Of a stretch of DNA of 64,000 nucleotides, positions 61,734-64,000 are shown in pieces (positions within the stretch are counted from its first letter, which is position 1; every line of letters begins with the position of its first letter). The translations under genes and the position numbers were made by a program. The stretch is from Paraburkholderia phenazinium (GTDB lineage Bacteria > Pseudomonadota > Gammaproteobacteria > Burkholderiales > Burkholderiaceae): NCBI RefSeq assembly GCF_900142845.1, contig NZ_FSRU01000001.1, positions 1,550,001 through 1,614,000 on the forward strand, read 5' to 3'. A model generated the notes under the pieces. That model saw nothing but the letters and a program-made list of their open reading frames with translations. It had not been told where the DNA came from and did not search any database.

Positions 61734-64000
61734 GTGAACAAGATATATCGGTCGATCTGGAATAACGCGCTCGGCGCGTTTGTGGCTGTATCGGAGCTCG
61801 GAAAGTCGCGGGGTAAAGGGAAATCGGGCGCATCTGGTGTCGTATGTGACAGTCGCCATGAGGAGCAGGACGCGATCACCGCGCGGCATCGAACATCCAG
61901 GATTCTCCTCGGCCTTGCAATACCGTTGTGTCTTGGCCTGTCAGGCCAGAACGCCCACGCCCAGTACGACGCAGGCGGTGGCACGGCGACAGGCGGTAAT
62001 TCAATTTCCATCGGCACTACCAGTACTGCGAGCGGACAGTATGCGACCGCCTTCGGAATTAGCTCGACAGCCTCTGGGACGAGCACCATTGCGATTGGTC
62101 CAGATTCAACGGCCTCCGTCTTGTACGGTGTGGCAATTGGCAATCTCGCACAGGCGACCAACGCGGGAGCGATAGCACTGGCCGCGGGCGCTGTCGCATC
62201 GGGAAATGAAGCGGTGGCCCTTGGCTTTAATGCAGCATCGAGCGGATCATCCAGCGTTGCGCTGGGATCTACAGCTGCCGCCAGCAGCACTAACGCCACG
62301 GCGCTCGGTGCCGGCGCTGTTGCCTCGGGGGATCATTCGACTGCGTTGAGCACGCAGTCGACCGCAGCAGGCGAATATTCAGTCGCTATTGGCTATGCGG
62401 CGATTACGACCACTACCGCCGCTGCCGGGGTAGCGCTGGGTTCAGGCGCCTCAGCCAGTGGCGCATCCGCCGTTTCGATAGGCGTCAACAGCGGCGCGTC
62501 CGGTACCGGTGCGGTAGCCATCGGGGTGGGCGGCACCGCCGGTGTCCCTGGTTCGGGTACGCAGGCAACTGGCGAAGAGGCGACCGCCATTGGCTTTAAC
62601 AGTCTCGCCAGCGGGACATCCGCACAGGCATTCGGGACTACGTCGACGGCCAGCGGAACCAGTTCTATTGCCATGGGCGTGTCCGCCGTATCGTCCAGCC
62701 TGTTTGGCATCGCCCTGGGCGATCTGGCGGCGGCAAGCGGCACGTCCGCGGTCGCACTGGGTCCTGGGACCCACGCAACTGCCAATAACTCCACGGCTTT
62801 GGGCATCAACGCGACCGCGTCCGGCGCACAAAGCGCGGCACTGGGAGGATCGGCGACGGCCAGCAGCACCGGTACAACCGCCGTCGGCGGTCAGGCAATC
62901 GCCTCGGCGGCGGAGGCGACGGCGATAGGTGCAGATTCGCAGGCACTTGCCGCCTCGACCGTCGCTCTGGGCTACAGCAACACGGTGGCCGCGGCAGCGG
63001 GCACGGGCTCGATTGCGGGCGGCTACAACTCGCAGGTCACGAGCGGCACAGGAGCGGTGGCGCTCGGCGAAGGCCAGACAGCAAGCGGCAACGGTGCAGT
63101 GGCCATTGGCGATCCGAACACGGCCACGGGCAACGGCGCGGTCGCGATGGGTGCCGACAACACGGCCAACGGGCAGGGTGCGATTGCGTTGGGTAATCTC
63201 AATGCCGCGACGGGCCAGGGCTCGGTGGCACTGGGCAACAGTTCCACCGCCGCGGCCGCCGGCGGTGTTGCACTGGGCGACACGGCTCGCGCGCTGGCCG
63301 GCGACGGCGTGGCGTTAGGCTCAAACGCTGTGGCGACCAATGCAAACGACGTGGCGCTGGGAGCAGGCTCGAGCACGGCGGCAGCCGACACAGGTACCAC
63401 TGCACTGTATGGCGGTACCGCAGCGGGCGTGGCGAAGACCGCCTCCGGAGTCGTCTCGGTAGGTAGCGCGGGCAACGAGCGCCAGATTCAGAACGTGGCG
63501 GCAGGCGTGATCTCCTCGAGCAGCACCGACGCGATCAACGGATCGCAACTGTTCTCCGTTGCAACCGGCGTCAACAACCTGGGCAGCGCGACGGCAAGCG
63601 CACTGGGCGGCGGAGCGACCTACAACAGTTCGACCGGAGCGATCAGTGCGCCAAGCTATACGGTCGACGGCAATACCTACACCAACGTGGGCAGTGCGCT
63701 GGAAAGCATCAATAACTCACTGACTGGCGGTGGGATCGAGTACTTCCATGCGAACTCGACGCTTGCGGATTCGACGGCGACCGGTACCAATAGCGTCGCA
63801 GTCGGTCCGGTTGCGGTCTCTACCGGAGCGTCTTCAGTGGCAATCGGCAATGGGGCGCAAGCCAGCAATGCGAACGATGTTGCTCTGGGCGCCGGGTCCA
63901 CAACTGCGGCACCGCATACCGGGACGTTCGACATGACGGGCGGTACGGCCGAGGCAACCGCGCCCACTTCTGTCGTGTCGATCGGCGCGGCCGGATCGGA
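61734..64000 (+). CDS. Trimeric autotransporter adhesin (YadA-like), 5' part
   Basis: A frame from the GTG at 61734 (site AGAGGA) stays open to the window end, giving 755 residues without a stop. It begins with the extended signal peptide region [20 protein letters not shown], a basic linker, and a second hydrophobic stretch ending AHA/QYD at about residue 76. A long YadA-type head follows, with 14-residue repeats of the pattern AxAIGxxxxASGxxS (Hep_Hag repeats). A neck, [20 protein letters not shown] with NGSQLF, occurs at about 580-605, then a second head repeat set ([20 protein letters not shown]). The coiled-coil stalk and membrane anchor must lie beyond the edge. It would mediate adhesion or aggregation at the surface. 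Confidence 0.95.
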   Translation, partial: MNKIYRSIWNNALGAFVAVSELGKSRGKGKSGASGVVCDSRHEEQDAITARHRTSRILLGLAIPLCLGLSGQNAHAQYDAGGGTATGGNSISIGTTSTASGQYATAFGISSTASGTSTIAIGPDSTASVLYGVAIGNLAQATNAGAIALAAGAVASGNEAVALGFNAASSGSSSVALGSTAAASSTNATALGAGAVASGDHSTALSTQSTAAGEYSVAIGYAAITTTTAAAGVALGSGASASGASAVSIGVNSGASGTGAVAIGVGGTAGVPGSGTQATGEEATAIGFNSLASGTSAQAFGTTSTASGTSSIAMGVSAVSSSLFGIALGDLAAASGTSAVALGPGTHATANNSTALGINATASGAQSAALGGSATASSTGTTAVGGQAIASAAEATAIGADSQALAASTVALGYSNTVAAAAGTGSIAGGYNSQVTSGTGAVALGEGQTASGNGAVAIGDPNTATGNGAVAMGADNTANGQGAIALGNLNAATGQGSVALGNSSTAAAAGGVALGDTARALAGDGVALGSNAVATNANDVALGAGSSTAAADTGTTALYGGTAAGVAKTASGVVSVGSAGNERQIQNVAAGVISSSSTDAINGSQLFSVATGVNNLGSATASALGGGATYNSSTGAISAPSYTVDGNTYTNVGSALESINNSLTGGGIEYFHANSTLADSTATGTNSVAVGPVAVSTGASSVAIGNGAQASNANDVALGAGSTTAAPHTGTFDMTGGTAEATAPTSVVSIGAAGS

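Noticed and set aside
62393..62869. Minus-strand frames inside the adhesin head region
   Set aside because: They are Ala/Val/Pro-rich mirror images of the Gly/Ala/Ser head repeats.
61734..64000. Periodic DNA that could suggest a CRISPR or tandem array
   Set aside because: The repeats follow the 14-residue adhesin head pattern in one open frame, with no constant direct repeat or unique spacers.

Overview
The window reads as chromosomal DNA of a Burkholderia-group betaproteobacterium, most likely Paraburkholderia. The evidence is high GC, dense codon-biased genes, families typical of that group (DUF3331, DUF3138 porin, HHHH-type small secreted protein, DUF427, an adhesin with an extended signal peptide) and a very broad amino-acid and aromatic catabolism. 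No tRNA, rRNA, CRISPR array, complete insertion sequence or replication origin is visible. The assignment to genus is inference; the families were recognised by eye, not by search.

Layout. 1-1000: end of a gene, its terminator, and two small His/Gly-rich envelope proteins. 1025-3694 (minus): a DUF969-DUF979-DUF2891 operon, probably uptake plus processing of an unknown substrate. 4200-11189 (plus): a tripartite RND drug-efflux operon followed by a TetR regulator. 11235-12209: an AT-rich orphan gene with a possible ADP-ribosyltransferase-like fold and an 11-residue repeat tail. 12297-14026: an AraC regulator divergent from an O-methyltransferase. 14054-15970: two broken genes meeting head to head, a rearrangement scar.

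16089-32679 is the core of the window, a nearly complete polyamine module. On the minus strand it holds puuD, puuA, spuC, potF, potG, potH, potI, a DUF3138 porin and two tandem puuB-type oxidases; on the plus strand puuR, puuC and speB. Together these encode outer-membrane passage (inferred), ABC import, agmatine-to-putrescine conversion, and both the gamma-glutamylated and the transaminase routes from putrescine towards GABA. Next come an MFS transporter with a MarR regulator under a very regular 46-bp operator (32706-34572), and a dadA-type amino acid oxidase preceded by a tandem glycine riboswitch (34623-36097).

36272-46556 is a patchwork of LysR regulators, short-chain dehydrogenases and small DUF proteins. 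It contains several gene fragments: an Old Yellow Enzyme piece, a zinc alcohol dehydrogenase C-terminus and a dehydrogenase lacking its active site. Two places 2 kb apart carry the same composite operator. 46606-48809 holds a DUF72 protein and pobA. 48852-55696 is the leucine/isovalerate (liu) cluster with a divergent TetR regulator and a 16-bp operator-like palindrome. The window ends with a PhnD-like binding protein, a LysR/MFS divergent pair, two small proteins, a 1.15-kb AT-rich spacer and the first 2.3 kb of a trimeric autotransporter adhesin that runs off the end.
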